Positions 1-7,150 of a DNA stretch of 10,137 nucleotides are shown here, piece by piece. This stretch comes from Candidatus Zixiibacteriota bacterium (lineage in GTDB: Bacteria; Zixibacteria; MSB-5A5; GN15; PGXB01): contig JAUVBC010000053.1 in NCBI GenBank assembly GCA_030591405.1, forward strand, positions 1 to 10,137. The letters run 5' to 3'. Position 1 is the first letter of the stretch. Each line of letters starts with the position of its first letter. The translations under genes and the position numbers were made by a program. Under the pieces are notes generated by a model. It was not told the DNA's origin and did not search any database. It was given only the letters and a program-made list of their open reading frames with translations.

Positions 1-1662
1 AGCATTACTGCCATCGAGACGGACCTGGAAGCTCGCCGCCTTGACATCGAGTAACATATTACCAATATCAACACCACCGTTTTCGCCAGCGGTCAACGAA
101 ATGCCAACGGTTCCAGTTCCGGTTTCTCCGATAGCTCCACTGGAGATTATGACATTGGAGTTGTCTGTCACGGTGGACTCATAATCAACTTTAGTGATTG
201 TATTAACATAACCATCAAAGCTAATTAAAGCATCGGTTCCGACAATGGAACTGGCATCATAGGTGACACCAAGAGCATTGTGAGCCTGACCAATATCGGT
301 ACTGCCATTCTGTGCGAACAGAATACTGTAATCAGAACCGTGATCTGATAGAGTGAATTGGATCTGATCGTTGCCGACTTTGGTCGCCTGTAGGTTGGCA
401 ACACCGCCGCCATCAGTCATACCAAGACCAGCAGCACCAGTGGCAAGAGCAAACTGAGTATTGATCATAGTCAGCATGGTGTCAAGATCAGTGTATTCAG
501 TAGCCAAGGTCAACTGAACATCCGAGGTATGACCCAGCGGGTCGGTTTCAGACCGGACTGTAATTGAAAGATCATTAGCTGACAAACCACGAGAATCGGC
601 GGCCACAAACGAAAATGCGGCAGCGGCTGCGGTTGTGGTCTGCTCGTTAACGTCAACTGAGTATTCAGAACCGGAACTAGTGGTTTTCAAAACCAGTTCG
701 TTAGCAGCAGTGAGAGTCGCTTCGACTTTATTAGCCAAAACGGTGTTGTTGCTGATAGCAGTGTTAACCGCACTGACGATTTCTGCCCTGGTGTTATCCG
801 AAGCGATGGTAACAGAAATTGTCTGCAGATCAGTGGAGTTTCCGCCAAATTCGGCATATCTCAGTTTCATCGTATAGTCACCGGCTGCACCAGAAGAGGC
901 AGCGGCAGCAACCGCAGCTGCGGAAGTAATCTGCGCTGAGGTTGCGGCGGCGGCAAAGGTAATACCATTGCCAAAAGCATCGGTCATGTCAAAAGAGGAC
1001 GATAACTTGGTGGCACCTGCCGAAGCCTGGAGAACATCGATATTATGGATGTCTTCAGTCAGGTTCGACGGTTCGATGGCAGTATTCATTGAAATACCAT
1101 AAGCCGAGGTATCAAGAGTTGCCGAAGAATCGGCAGTCTTGGTGGTCGTGATGTAATGGTTTCCGGTTGAGAGATTACTATCTTTGATCGTAACGCCAGT
1201 GCTATTATTGGTTGTAATAGTAGCGGTATTGGCTTTGGAGCCGTCAATCAGCTTCTTGGTTCCGAACTGCGTATTTGCGGCAATTCGGTCAATAGTCGCA
1301 ATGGCGTTGTCAATTTCCGCCTGATCAGCTTCCAACTGCGCGGTATCGTTGAATCCTTCGTTGGCAGCATGAATGGCCAACTCTCTCATGGAAATAAGCA
1401 TGTTATTCAGCTCGTTGAGGGCACCCTCAGCGGTCTGAATCATGTTGATCGATCCTTCCGAGTTACTGATGGCTCGGTTAAGACCTGCAATCTGGGCCCG
1501 GAACTGTTCTGATATAACCAAACCAGCCGGGTTATCGGCGGCCTGATTGATCTTGTAACCCGATGAAAGCTTTTCCATCGACTTAGTCAGATTGTTGGTA
1601 GTGTTTACCAAGTTCCTGTGAGCGTTGATCGCTGCGATATTGTTATTAATACGTAGTGACAT
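1..1662 (-). CDS. fliC: Flagellin (filament subunit), C-terminus cut off by window edge
   Basis: Filament subunit exported through the flagellar type III apparatus. The reading frame is open from ATG at 1662-1660 to base 1 without a stop (554 codons visible), so the C-terminal D1/D0 helices lie outside the window. The N-terminus is textbook flagellin: MSLRINNNIAAINAHRNL, then LSSGYKINQAADNPAGL (residues 32-48), and the D1 helix with MRELAIHAANEG (92-103). From about residue 145 the sequence is the variable exposed part, over 400 residues already visible, Ala/Thr/Ser/Gly-rich with an Ala-rich patch at about 237-260. No cysteine occurs in the visible part. Many flagellins total about 270-500 residues, so this one is large. 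A strong Shine-Dalgarno, a dedicated sigma-28 promoter and a GGA-hairpin leader precede it. Codon choice leans to AAC/ATC/CTG, as expected for high expression. The identity is certain; fliC versus hag naming is conventional. Confidence 0.97.
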   Translation of the reverse strand, partial: MSLRINNNIAAINAHRNLVNTTNNLTKSMEKLSSGYKINQAADNPAGLVISEQFRAQIAGLNRAISNSEGSINMIQTAEGALNELNNMLISMRELAIHAANEGFNDTAQLEADQAEIDNAIATIDRIAANTQFGTKKLIDGSKANTATITTNNSTGVTIKDSNLSTGNHYITTTKTADSSATLDTSAYGISMNTAIEPSNLTEDIHNIDVLQASAGATKLSSSFDMTDAFGNGITFAAAATSAQITSAAAVAAAASSGAAGDYTMKLRYAEFGGNSTDLQTISVTIASDNTRAEIVSAVNTAISNNTVLANKVEATLTAANELVLKTTSSGSEYSVDVNEQTTTAAAAAFSFVAADSRGLSANDLSITVRSETDPLGHTSDVQLTLATEYTDLDTMLTMINTQFALATGAAGLGMTDGGGVANLQATKVGNDQIQFTLSDHGSDYSILFAQNGSTDIGQAHNALGVTYDASSIVGTDALISFDGYVNTITKVDYESTVTDNSNVIISSGAIGETGTGTVGISLTAGENGGVDIGNMLLDVKAASFQVRLDGSNA

Positions 1663-1670
1663 CTATCACT

Positions 1671-1678
1671 TCCTCCTT
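1671..1678 (-). promoter_or_regulatory. Flagellin ribosome-binding site, also a candidate CsrA site
   Basis: The transcript reads AAGGAGGA followed by AGTGATAG and ATG. GGAGG lies 9 nt before the start, near-ideal spacing, and this is the strongest Shine-Dalgarno in the window. It contains two overlapping GGA triplets, the core of CsrA recognition. In Bacillus subtilis hag one CsrA site overlaps the Shine-Dalgarno in the same way; CsrA binding here is inferred. Confidence 0.85.
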
Positions 1679-1683
1679 GAAAA

Positions 1684-1707
1684 TGATTGGGATTTCCTTT
1701 CCCATCA
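1684..1707 (-). promoter_or_regulatory. Leader hairpin with AAGGAAA loop, candidate CsrA site
   Basis: On the transcript TGATGGGA (1707-1700) pairs with TCCCAATCA (1692-1684), leaving one bulged A and a 7-nt loop AAGGAAA. GGA sits in the loop (1697-1695), the preferred presentation for CsrA. It lies 21 nt upstream of the GGA in the Shine-Dalgarno, a spacing compatible with one CsrA dimer bridging both sites. The stem and loop are read directly from the bases; binding is inferred. Confidence 0.6.
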
Positions 1708-1716
1708 CAAAATTAT

Positions 1717-1734
1717 CCAGGCGATCTTGCCTGG
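1717..1734 (-). promoter_or_regulatory. Perfect 6-bp hairpin in flagellin leader
   Basis: The transcript reads CCAGGC AAGATC GCCTGG, a perfect GC-rich 6-bp stem with a 6-nt loop. It carries no GGA in the loop and lies between the two GGA hairpins, sharing one boundary base (1734) with the upstream one. A mixed ATAATTTT follows rather than a clean U tract, so I read it as a spacer or mRNA-stabilising structure, not a terminator. Confidence 0.5.
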
Positions 1735-1752
1735 TGACTACTCCGATGTCAC
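1734..1752 (-). promoter_or_regulatory. Leader hairpin with GGA in a 9-nt loop, candidate CsrA site
   Basis: The transcript reads GTGAC (1752-1748), loop ATCGGAGTA, GTCAC (1738-1734): a perfect 5-bp stem with GGA centred in the loop (1744-1742). The GGA is 47 nt upstream of the GGA in the next GGA hairpin. It is a second looped GGA in the same leader; CsrA binding is inferred from this arrangement. Confidence 0.5.
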
Positions 1753-1790
1753 GATTCCTATGTTACGAAACGAAATTTTTTGTTTCCTTT

Positions 1791-1797
1791 ACATCCT
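1791..1797 (-). promoter_or_regulatory. AGGATGT motif in flagellin leader (possible CsrA contact)
   Basis: The transcript GGGGAGGATGTAAAGG contains AGGATGT, identical to the 3' part of the known high-affinity CsrA consensus RUACARGGAUGU. I see no clear stem around it, so it is weaker than the two hairpin sites. A short match like this can arise by chance. Confidence 0.3.
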
Positions 1798-1883
1798 CCC
1801 CTTTGCTTTTTAAGTTAGCTTTAACTTTTTTGTTATTTCTTTTAATTTATATCAAATTCATTATTACTATTTCTCTTAGATTT

Positions 1884-1910
1884 TAATCGGCATAATCTGT
1901 CAGAACTTTA
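1884..1910 (-). promoter_or_regulatory. Sigma-28 (FliA/SigD) promoter of the flagellin gene
   Basis: The minus strand reads TAAAGTTC, an 11-base spacer, then GCCGATTA. The E. coli FliA consensus is TAAAGTTT-N11-GCCGATAA, so 14 of 16 positions match with exact spacing. The -10 element begins about 230 bases before the flagellin ATG, placing the transcript start near 1878 and giving a leader of roughly 215 nt. It lies in the only sizeable non-coding gap of the window, directly before the gene class it normally drives. Expression after hook completion is inferred from family knowledge. Confidence 0.93.
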
Positions 1911-1957
1911 TAAGATTGCTATGTTGAATATTCGCTTTAATTCTAAGCTGAAGTCGA

Positions 1958-4624
1958 TTACGCAAGAGTTTTATCGGAATTAATCTTACCCAGTCGGTTA
2001 ATAGCTGGCTGAAATTCGGGGTCAATCTTTAATATTTGGGTGTAACCGATTGCCGCAGAATCGGCATAACCGAGATGATAATAGCATTCGGATATATTAA
2101 ACAGACCTGAAATATTGTTTTTGTTAAAAAACAGGTATTTTTCTAAATGTGGGATCGCTTCGGAATAGAGACCCAGCTGGCAATTGCTGGAGCCTATAAT
2201 TAACTCAATTTCAACATCTTCAGGGGAACTTTCGCAATATTTTTCCAGAAGAATCAAAGCCTCTTTGATTTTGCCCAATTGAAGCCGGGTCAAACCAAGA
2301 TTTCTATATATCAGATTCAGCTTATCATTGCTTTCAAGAGCTTTCGAGTAATATTCTTCGGCCTTTTTATAATTGGCCCGTTTATAATAGCAGTTGGCTA
2401 AATCGTTTATTGCCTCAAAATCATCCGGTTTTGATTCAAGATACTTTTCAAAATATGTTTCGGCATTTTCGAATTCACCGATATTATAATAACTGGTTGC
2501 AAGATTTTTTATATTCTTGTCTGATTCCGGTAATAGCTCAATCAATTTTTTTAAAACTGGAATGGCTCGCTCAAACTCGCCCATATTATACAGGAATTTG
2601 GCGGCCCGATCATGAACTTCAATGCTGTTTTCAGTAAGCTCCAACGCTTTATTGAGATATAAATCGGTTTCGATTTTATTGCTATTCTGAGCGAAATATT
2701 CTGATTTGTAGAGATTAGCCAGATCTGAATCTGGCTGCCATTCAAGATGCTTATTTATATATTCGAGCGCCAGATCGGAATCTTTGCGGTCAAGATAAAT
2801 TCGCGCCAACCTCAAAAGCACATCACGAAACTTGTCAAGATGTTCTAATGATTTTAGATAATACTCTTCCGCTTTACCAAAATCACCTTTTAGTTCATAA
2901 ATCAAGCCAAGGCCATAATAGCCAAGGTATGTTGAACCAACATAAATCTGGATAAGATTTATCTCTTCAACAGTCTCGTCATAATTTTCACGGGTTTCAA
3001 TATATTTATTATAGTACAACTCGGCCTTATCAAAATCTTTTAATCCGGTATAGGCGTGGGCCAATGAAAGCAGCGCATCCAAAAAATCAGACTTTATTGC
3101 AAGCGCTTCTTCGCAATATTCTCTGGCATTATCATACTCCTGCATTGAAATATGAGTCGTTGCCAACTGATGCAAAGCCATCAATTCGACCGCTTCACCA
3201 TATTTTTTATCTTCTCTACTTAATTCCACTGCTTTAGTCGCATGTTTCAGCATAAGCTGACAGGTTTTGGCATCGGGATGACTGCCACTGCTTCTTAAAA
3301 GCTGAACATAATTATAACGAACAAAGCAGTTTTCGGGATCATCGATAAGCTGTTTTTCCAGTAATTCACGTGAGCGAGCCAATTTCTCTTTCATTTTTTC
3401 GGGTGTGAGATCATACCCATAATGGCGGATACTTGTGCCCAACCGAAGCGCCTTCTCACCGGGATCAAACATAAGCTGGTTGTGGACAATACCATCATAG
3501 CGCAATTCGGCATCTCTTCTGAATAATCTTATCGAATGAAGAAATGAAGTGTTCTGTCCTGTCTCTTTATTCACATTAAACACATTAAAAGAGATAATCC
3601 GGTAATCATCCTGGGCAGTAGCCTGTCTTAATGCAGGGAGGTCATCCTCAACAAACTCCTCATCGGCATCAATAATAAAAACCCAATCACAAGTCGCTTG
3701 TGAAATCGAATAATTGCGATGAAACGAAAAATCTTTGGTCCATTCCTGATGATATATTTTGGCACCATACGATTTGGCAATTTCGACCGTTTTATCGGTG
3801 GAACCGGTATCAACAATAATTATCTCATCAACCCAGTTGCGAATTGATTCCAAACAGCCGGGAAGTAATTCTTCTTCATTTTTAACTATCATACATGCCG
3901 AAATAGTCGCCTTGTTTTCCAGGCTCTTCTTTAAAATCAGAAGTTCCTGTACTTGAGAACAGTTTTTCAGGCCTTTTTCTATAATTTCTTCGGCGTTTTC
4001 ATAATCTTTTTGCAGAAGGTACAGATTACCAAGATTCAGATAAGGATGCATATATTTCGGAGATTCAACAGATGCCATTTCCATATATTTGACTGCGTTA
4101 TCATAATCTTTTTTGGATTTATAAGACAACCCGAGATAATTATAAAGAAGATGTAACTGCCCATTGCTCAGATATTTGAAATTCTCTTTCGATTTATCAT
4201 TTTTCAACAATTCAAGAAATTTCAGACTGCATTCAATGGTGCGCTCATAATCTTTGAAGCTGGTGGAAATAAATGATTGAACAAAGTAAAAATCACGGTC
4301 ATTGCCGTCAAGTTTAAGCGCCTTAATGGTAATATCATGCGCCTTGTTAAATTCATTTTCATTAGTCAACGAAAATGCCAATAGTCGATAATATTCCAGG
4401 CTGTCGACTTTTTTGGCCATAACAAGTTCGGACGGAAGTTTTTCCAAAAGCTCGATAGTTTCGGGAAACCGATTCTGGGCATAAAGCAAACGTGCCTTAT
4501 GGAAATTTGCGGCTAAATCGTTAGATTTATTTGGTATGCTTTTTTTCCTGCAATTAGTTTGAACTTTGGCAAAAGCAGGTTTTTTGCCTGACAATTTCTT
4601 TTTTTTATTTTTATTGGTTGACAT
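1958..4624 (-). CDS. TPR - family 2 glycosyltransferase - TPR protein, probable flagellin glycosyltransferase
   Basis: An 888-residue cytoplasmic protein with no signal peptide or membrane span. A very lysine-rich start (residues 1-28) is followed by N-terminal TPR-like helices (about 35-235). A GT2 (GT-A fold) domain follows at about 240-400: ISACMIVKNEEELLPGCLES at its start, the nucleotide-sugar loop VDTGSTDKT (271-279), the metal-binding DAD at 319-321, and RLFRRDAELRYDGIVHNQL further on, typical of SunS-like protein glycosyltransferases. A long C-terminal TPR array (about 405-885) has repeated A..Y...A.....P spacing. TPRs on a protein glycosyltransferase usually hold the acceptor protein. 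The gene begins 11 bases after fliW and precedes flagellin, so flagellin is the likely acceptor; sugar and sites are unknown. The Shine-Dalgarno is weak (AAGAGAG, 6 nt before ATG). It looks more A/T-rich than flagellin. The domain call is firm, the substrate inferred. Confidence 0.85.
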   Translation of the reverse strand: MSTNKNKKKKLSGKKPAFAKVQTNCRKKSIPNKSNDLAANFHKARLLYAQNRFPETIELLEKLPSELVMAKKVDSLEYYRLLAFSLTNENEFNKAHDITIKALKLDGNDRDFYFVQSFISTSFKDYERTIECSLKFLELLKNDKSKENFKYLSNGQLHLLYNYLGLSYKSKKDYDNAVKYMEMASVESPKYMHPYLNLGNLYLLQKDYENAEEIIEKGLKNCSQVQELLILKKSLENKATISACMIVKNEEELLPGCLESIRNWVDEIIIVDTGSTDKTVEIAKSYGAKIYHQEWTKDFSFHRNYSISQATCDWVFIIDADEEFVEDDLPALRQATAQDDYRIISFNVFNVNKETGQNTSFLHSIRLFRRDAELRYDGIVHNQLMFDPGEKALRLGTSIRHYGYDLTPEKMKEKLARSRELLEKQLIDDPENCFVRYNYVQLLRSSGSHPDAKTCQLMLKHATKAVELSREDKKYGEAVELMALHQLATTHISMQEYDNAREYCEEALAIKSDFLDALLSLAHAYTGLKDFDKAELYYNKYIETRENYDETVEEINLIQIYVGSTYLGYYGLGLIYELKGDFGKAEEYYLKSLEHLDKFRDVLLRLARIYLDRKDSDLALEYINKHLEWQPDSDLANLYKSEYFAQNSNKIETDLYLNKALELTENSIEVHDRAAKFLYNMGEFERAIPVLKKLIELLPESDKNIKNLATSYYNIGEFENAETYFEKYLESKPDDFEAINDLANCYYKRANYKKAEEYYSKALESNDKLNLIYRNLGLTRLQLGKIKEALILLEKYCESSPEDVEIELIIGSSNCQLGLYSEAIPHLEKYLFFNKNNISGLFNISECYYHLGYADSAAIGYTQILKIDPEFQPAINRLGKINSDKTLA

Positions 4625-4635
4625 GGGGGACTCTC

Positions 4636-5112
4636 TTATACTGCCCCGGCCAATTCTCTTTTTTCTATCTTCCTGCTTGGCTCTGTCTTGCTATCCATCA
4701 TATAATGTATTACTTTATATGTTGAATTTACCAAAACAAGTTGCTTTGCCTTTCTGGTTTTAGTATTGATAAGTATCGGACCCTTGAGATTAATACTCAT
4801 CTTTTTGGGATCAGATGGGATAGAAACAATCACATATGTCTCAACCATTTTGACATCACTCACATCCAATTCTTCAATCTCTTTGGGATTGACCTCAATC
4901 TGATAATCCGGATGGAAAAATATCGGGTTGATAATAATAAATGCCACTGAAGGTTCCTCAACCGATTGAAACCAGAGAAATGGCTCAAAATCTTCCCCCT
5001 CAATAATACAGAATTTTTTAAGCTGTTCAAAACCAAGGACAGGTTTGGCCATGTGAATGATTTTGTCATCCGGAATTTCCAATTCGCCAAATCTTAATGT
5101 TGTAATTCTCAT
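4636..5112 (-). CDS. fliW: FliW, flagellin-binding antagonist of CsrA
   Basis: A 158-residue cytoplasmic assembly factor. Family signatures are visible: LGFEQLKKFCII (27-38), PFLWFQSVEEPSVAFIIINP (44-63), Y70 after HPD, and near the C-terminus NLKGPILINTKTRKAKQLVL. Length matches the family (about 130-160). In B. subtilis and Campylobacter FliW binds either flagellin or CsrA; when flagellin is secreted, freed FliW inactivates CsrA and flagellin translation resumes. The start ATG has a good Shine-Dalgarno, AAGGAAGGG, ending 3 nt before the ATG (AGGA 7 nt away). It begins 22 bases after flgL, the same flgL-to-fliW order as in B. subtilis, although there another gene lies between them. Confidence 0.95.
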   Translation of the reverse strand: MRITTLRFGELEIPDDKIIHMAKPVLGFEQLKKFCIIEGEDFEPFLWFQSVEEPSVAFIIINPIFFHPDYQIEVNPKEIEELDVSDVKMVETYVIVSIPSDPKKMSINLKGPILINTKTRKAKQLVLVNSTYKVIHYMMDSKTEPSRKIEKRELAGAV

Positions 5113-5134
5113 AAGCCCTTCCTTATCAGCCTGC

Positions 5135-7081
5135 TTACTGCAAGAAGTTTAACAGAGACGGCTGTATTATTTTGGCCGCCGCTAACATGGCAGCCTGATA
5201 ACTATTTTCTTTCATAGCCAGATCCGTAACCAGCTTGGTTAGATCGGCATCTTCTATTTCACTGAGCAATTGGTTGAAATTAAAGTCAAGGTCAGTTAAT
5301 CTTCTATTCGCAGATTCCAGCCTGATAACCTTGGCACCAACATTTGCCCGGTGATTTAATAAATGGTTTATTCCTTCAGTTAAATTTCCGATGAGCTTTC
5401 CGGCCGCTTCGCCGTCATTATTTTTAAATGTTTCAGATAATATTCGCATTGTTCCCAAAATATCTGGCGAACCATAGATACCGAGATCATGAGCAGTATT
5501 TCCACCGTTCCATTCCTCGATAATCAATGTTTCGGTGTTACTTGTTGATTCAATCTGAATTCCGGTTCCCGCAGCATTTATTGATGCAAGAACACTTAGC
5601 CCTGAATTATTTATGGCATCGATAGCATCTCCAATTGTCACAATAGCTGGATCGGCAAAATTTAGATTTATAAAGCTATTACCTTGAGAAATACGAAACT
5701 CACCCAAATTAAAACCGTTACCGAGATCAAGCATGCTCAATTGATCGGTAAGCGTCAATCGCGGAGGAATAGCAGCGCCTATATTCACATTGTTAAAGCT
5801 TCCAAGCAGGCCAAGATCGCTCAGGATCGTCTGGTCAGCTACCGCCTCGGAAGCAGTAAAATCAGCAATAGGGTTCAAGTCTGTCGATTGAATTAAGGCG
5901 GCGTCAATTGCGCCTATCAATCCAAGATTAGCAGCCGTTTGACTTGTATCGGAAACATCGCCTATTATCAATCCTTCCAAAGGTAAAGGATCGGAAACTG
6001 TCAACCCCTTAGAATCTGCACTAACAGCCATCGACAGGCCATTGGCGATCACATTGGGATCGGCATTAAAGATATTTATCACATCTCCAATCGTTACCGC
6101 ACCGGAGATATCAATTTCAAAATTGGTTGTGTTATCAGCATTATGCAGACTAATGCGTCCGGTTGACAAATCTATACCCTGACCACCATTGAGATTTTGT
6201 AATGCGGTATTGGCCGTAATATCACCGGTATCGGTGGCCAGCCATCGCAGATTGTTACCCTCTTCCCCATAATCCAAAGTAAGATTGGTTACACCAGCGG
6301 CGGTGAGCTGACTGTTTACTTCCGTTATTAGATCATTAAGAGTTGGATCGACCGGCAAAAGATTCAGATCAATATTAACATTGATCCCCATATTATTATC
6401 TATTATGGTAAACTGCCCGGGTAAGGCACCGGATGTTAAATCTATCCCATTACCCAATCCAAGATCGGCCAGTAATGTGGTAGCAGCCAGACCCAATTTC
6501 AAATCAGCATCTTCGCCCAAAGTGGACAATGGCTGAAACAGAATATCAGAGCCAAGTAAATTAATTCCTAGTTTTGAGTTACTCTCAATTTCAATATTGG
6601 TCAAACCGGTATCGCCAAGATACCTGACTCCATAAGCACTTTCCTCAACAGTGGCGGTCCTGGTCAAATGCCCTGAAAATATTTGTCGACCCTCCAAAGT
6701 GGAATTGACCAGATCAATCATCTGCGTATATAATGATTCGATTTCGTTTGCCGCTGCGTTCCGAGCGACAGCATCATAGGTATCGTTTGATAATCCAACG
6801 GTAAGCTCATTGGCCGACTGAACAATATCCTTCATGTTCCCCAGGATGTTATCATAGGTCGCCAGTAGCGAACCGGCACTGGAGATGTTCCTTTTAAACT
6901 GAGTAATATCGGTCAGGACATTTCGATAACGCAGGTCTTTCTGAATACCGATGGGGTCATCAGACGGCTTATTCAGCTTGCGTCCGGTTGACATCTGAAT
7001 CTGCTTGTTCATAAACTGCTCCAATGAACGAGCCAGATTAGAGACAACCTGATCAGAAATCATATTATTTGTGACACGCAT
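5135..7081 (-). CDS. flgL: FlgL, hook-filament junction protein (enlarged, three internal modules)
   Basis: Second junction protein between hook and filament. Read from ATG at 7081 it has 648 residues, about twice the usual 300. The N-terminal D0/D1 region is classical: MRVTNNMISDQVVSNLARSL, STGRKLNKPSDDPIGIQKDL (31-50), and LEGRQIFSGH (129-138). The C-terminus (about 600-648) is flagellin-like, with DADLTKLVTDLAMKENSYQA and ending LLNFLQ. Between them (about 205-540) lie three diverged modules, each with G-I/F-D/N-L and a flagellin IN-type motif (TLNDLITEVN, TIGDVINIFN, TIGDAIDAIN). The start is chosen because MRVTNNM is the family N-terminus; an in-frame TTG at 7096 would add only five odd residues and would overlap the only Shine-Dalgarno-like sequence (GGGG, 9 nt before the ATG). 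FlgN, encoded upstream, should be its export chaperone. Confidence 0.93.
   Translation of the reverse strand: MRVTNNMISDQVVSNLARSLEQFMNKQIQMSTGRKLNKPSDDPIGIQKDLRYRNVLTDITQFKRNISSAGSLLATYDNILGNMKDIVQSANELTVGLSNDTYDAVARNAAANEIESLYTQMIDLVNSTLEGRQIFSGHLTRTATVEESAYGVRYLGDTGLTNIEIESNSKLGINLLGSDILFQPLSTLGEDADLKLGLAATTLLADLGLGNGIDLTSGALPGQFTIIDNNMGINVNIDLNLLPVDPTLNDLITEVNSQLTAAGVTNLTLDYGEEGNNLRWLATDTGDITANTALQNLNGGQGIDLSTGRISLHNADNTTNFEIDISGAVTIGDVINIFNADPNVIANGLSMAVSADSKGLTVSDPLPLEGLIIGDVSDTSQTAANLGLIGAIDAALIQSTDLNPIADFTASEAVADQTILSDLGLLGSFNNVNIGAAIPPRLTLTDQLSMLDLGNGFNLGEFRISQGNSFINLNFADPAIVTIGDAIDAINNSGLSVLASINAAGTGIQIESTSNTETLIIEEWNGGNTAHDLGIYGSPDILGTMRILSETFKNNDGEAAGKLIGNLTEGINHLLNHRANVGAKVIRLESANRRLTDLDFNFNQLLSEIEDADLTKLVTDLAMKENSYQAAMLAAAKIIQPSLLNFLQ
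5468..6469 (-). repeat. Three diverged flagellin-IN-type modules inside FlgL
   Basis: At protein level the insert repeats a pattern: L..LG.G(I/F)(D/N)L, a short beta-rich stretch, T(I/L).D.I..(I/V/F)N, then in the second and third copies a G(L/I).(V/I) strand, the second ending in LGL and the third in LGIYG. GIDL/GFNL occurs at residues 212, 302 and 456; the IN motif at 247, 330 and 482. Approximate copies are 6469-6227, 6202-5912 and 5731-5468, with a longer linker before the third. The copies are too diverged to show as DNA repeats, pointing to old duplications. Confidence 0.6.
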
Positions 7082-7150
7082 TATTCGCAACCCCAATCAT
7101 TAAAATTTATTCACTACCTTGGCGAAAATTTATTTTCTTTATCTTATCGC

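Larger units (their letters stand above)
1663..1957 (-). other. Intergenic region: flagellin promoter and long structured leader
   Basis: This 295-base gap separates the glycosyltransferase stop from the flagellin start. In transcription order it holds the sigma-28 promoter, an A/T-rich unstructured stretch, several GGA motifs (1797-1791 region, 1787-1785, 1758-1756), three hairpins and the Shine-Dalgarno. I found no intrinsic terminator for the upstream operon: the only stem there (GCTT/AAGC near 1930-1945) is 4 bp without a U tract. Operon read-through into fliC is therefore possible. Confidence 0.8.

Noticed and set aside
635..877. Plus-strand open frame of 80 codons.
   Set aside because: Antisense to the flagellin variable region, no family resemblance, explained as a shadow of a compositionally biased gene.
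1717..1734. Perfect hairpin in the leader read as an intrinsic terminator or attenuator.
   Set aside because: Only 6 bp and followed by ATAATTTTGTG rather than a U run, within the leader of a highly expressed gene.
1785..1840. Tiny upstream start-stop (ATG TAA near 1794) and similar mini-frames in the leader.
   Set aside because: The Shine-Dalgarno-like GGGGAGG abuts the ATG with no spacing, so initiation is unlikely; the motif reads better as a possible CsrA contact.
1625..1886. Plus-strand open frames across the flagellin leader.
   Set aside because: They overlap the start of fliC and its leader in antisense; hydrophobic residues reflect the A/T-rich leader, not a membrane protein.
5333..5349. 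Plus-strand TTGGCAC...TTTGC resembling a sigma-54 promoter.
   Set aside because: GG-to-GC spacing is one base too long, it lies inside flgL, and no plus-strand gene follows.
7082..7096. Longer FlgL start at TTG 7096 (adds MGLRI).
   Set aside because: MRVTNNM at 7081 is the family N-terminus, ATG is better than TTG, and the longer start would place the only Shine-Dalgarno-like GGGG inside the coding region.
7097..7150. Direct repeat of AATAAATTTT between csrA and flgL.
   Set aside because: Short and A/T-only in an A/T-rich spacer; expected by chance.
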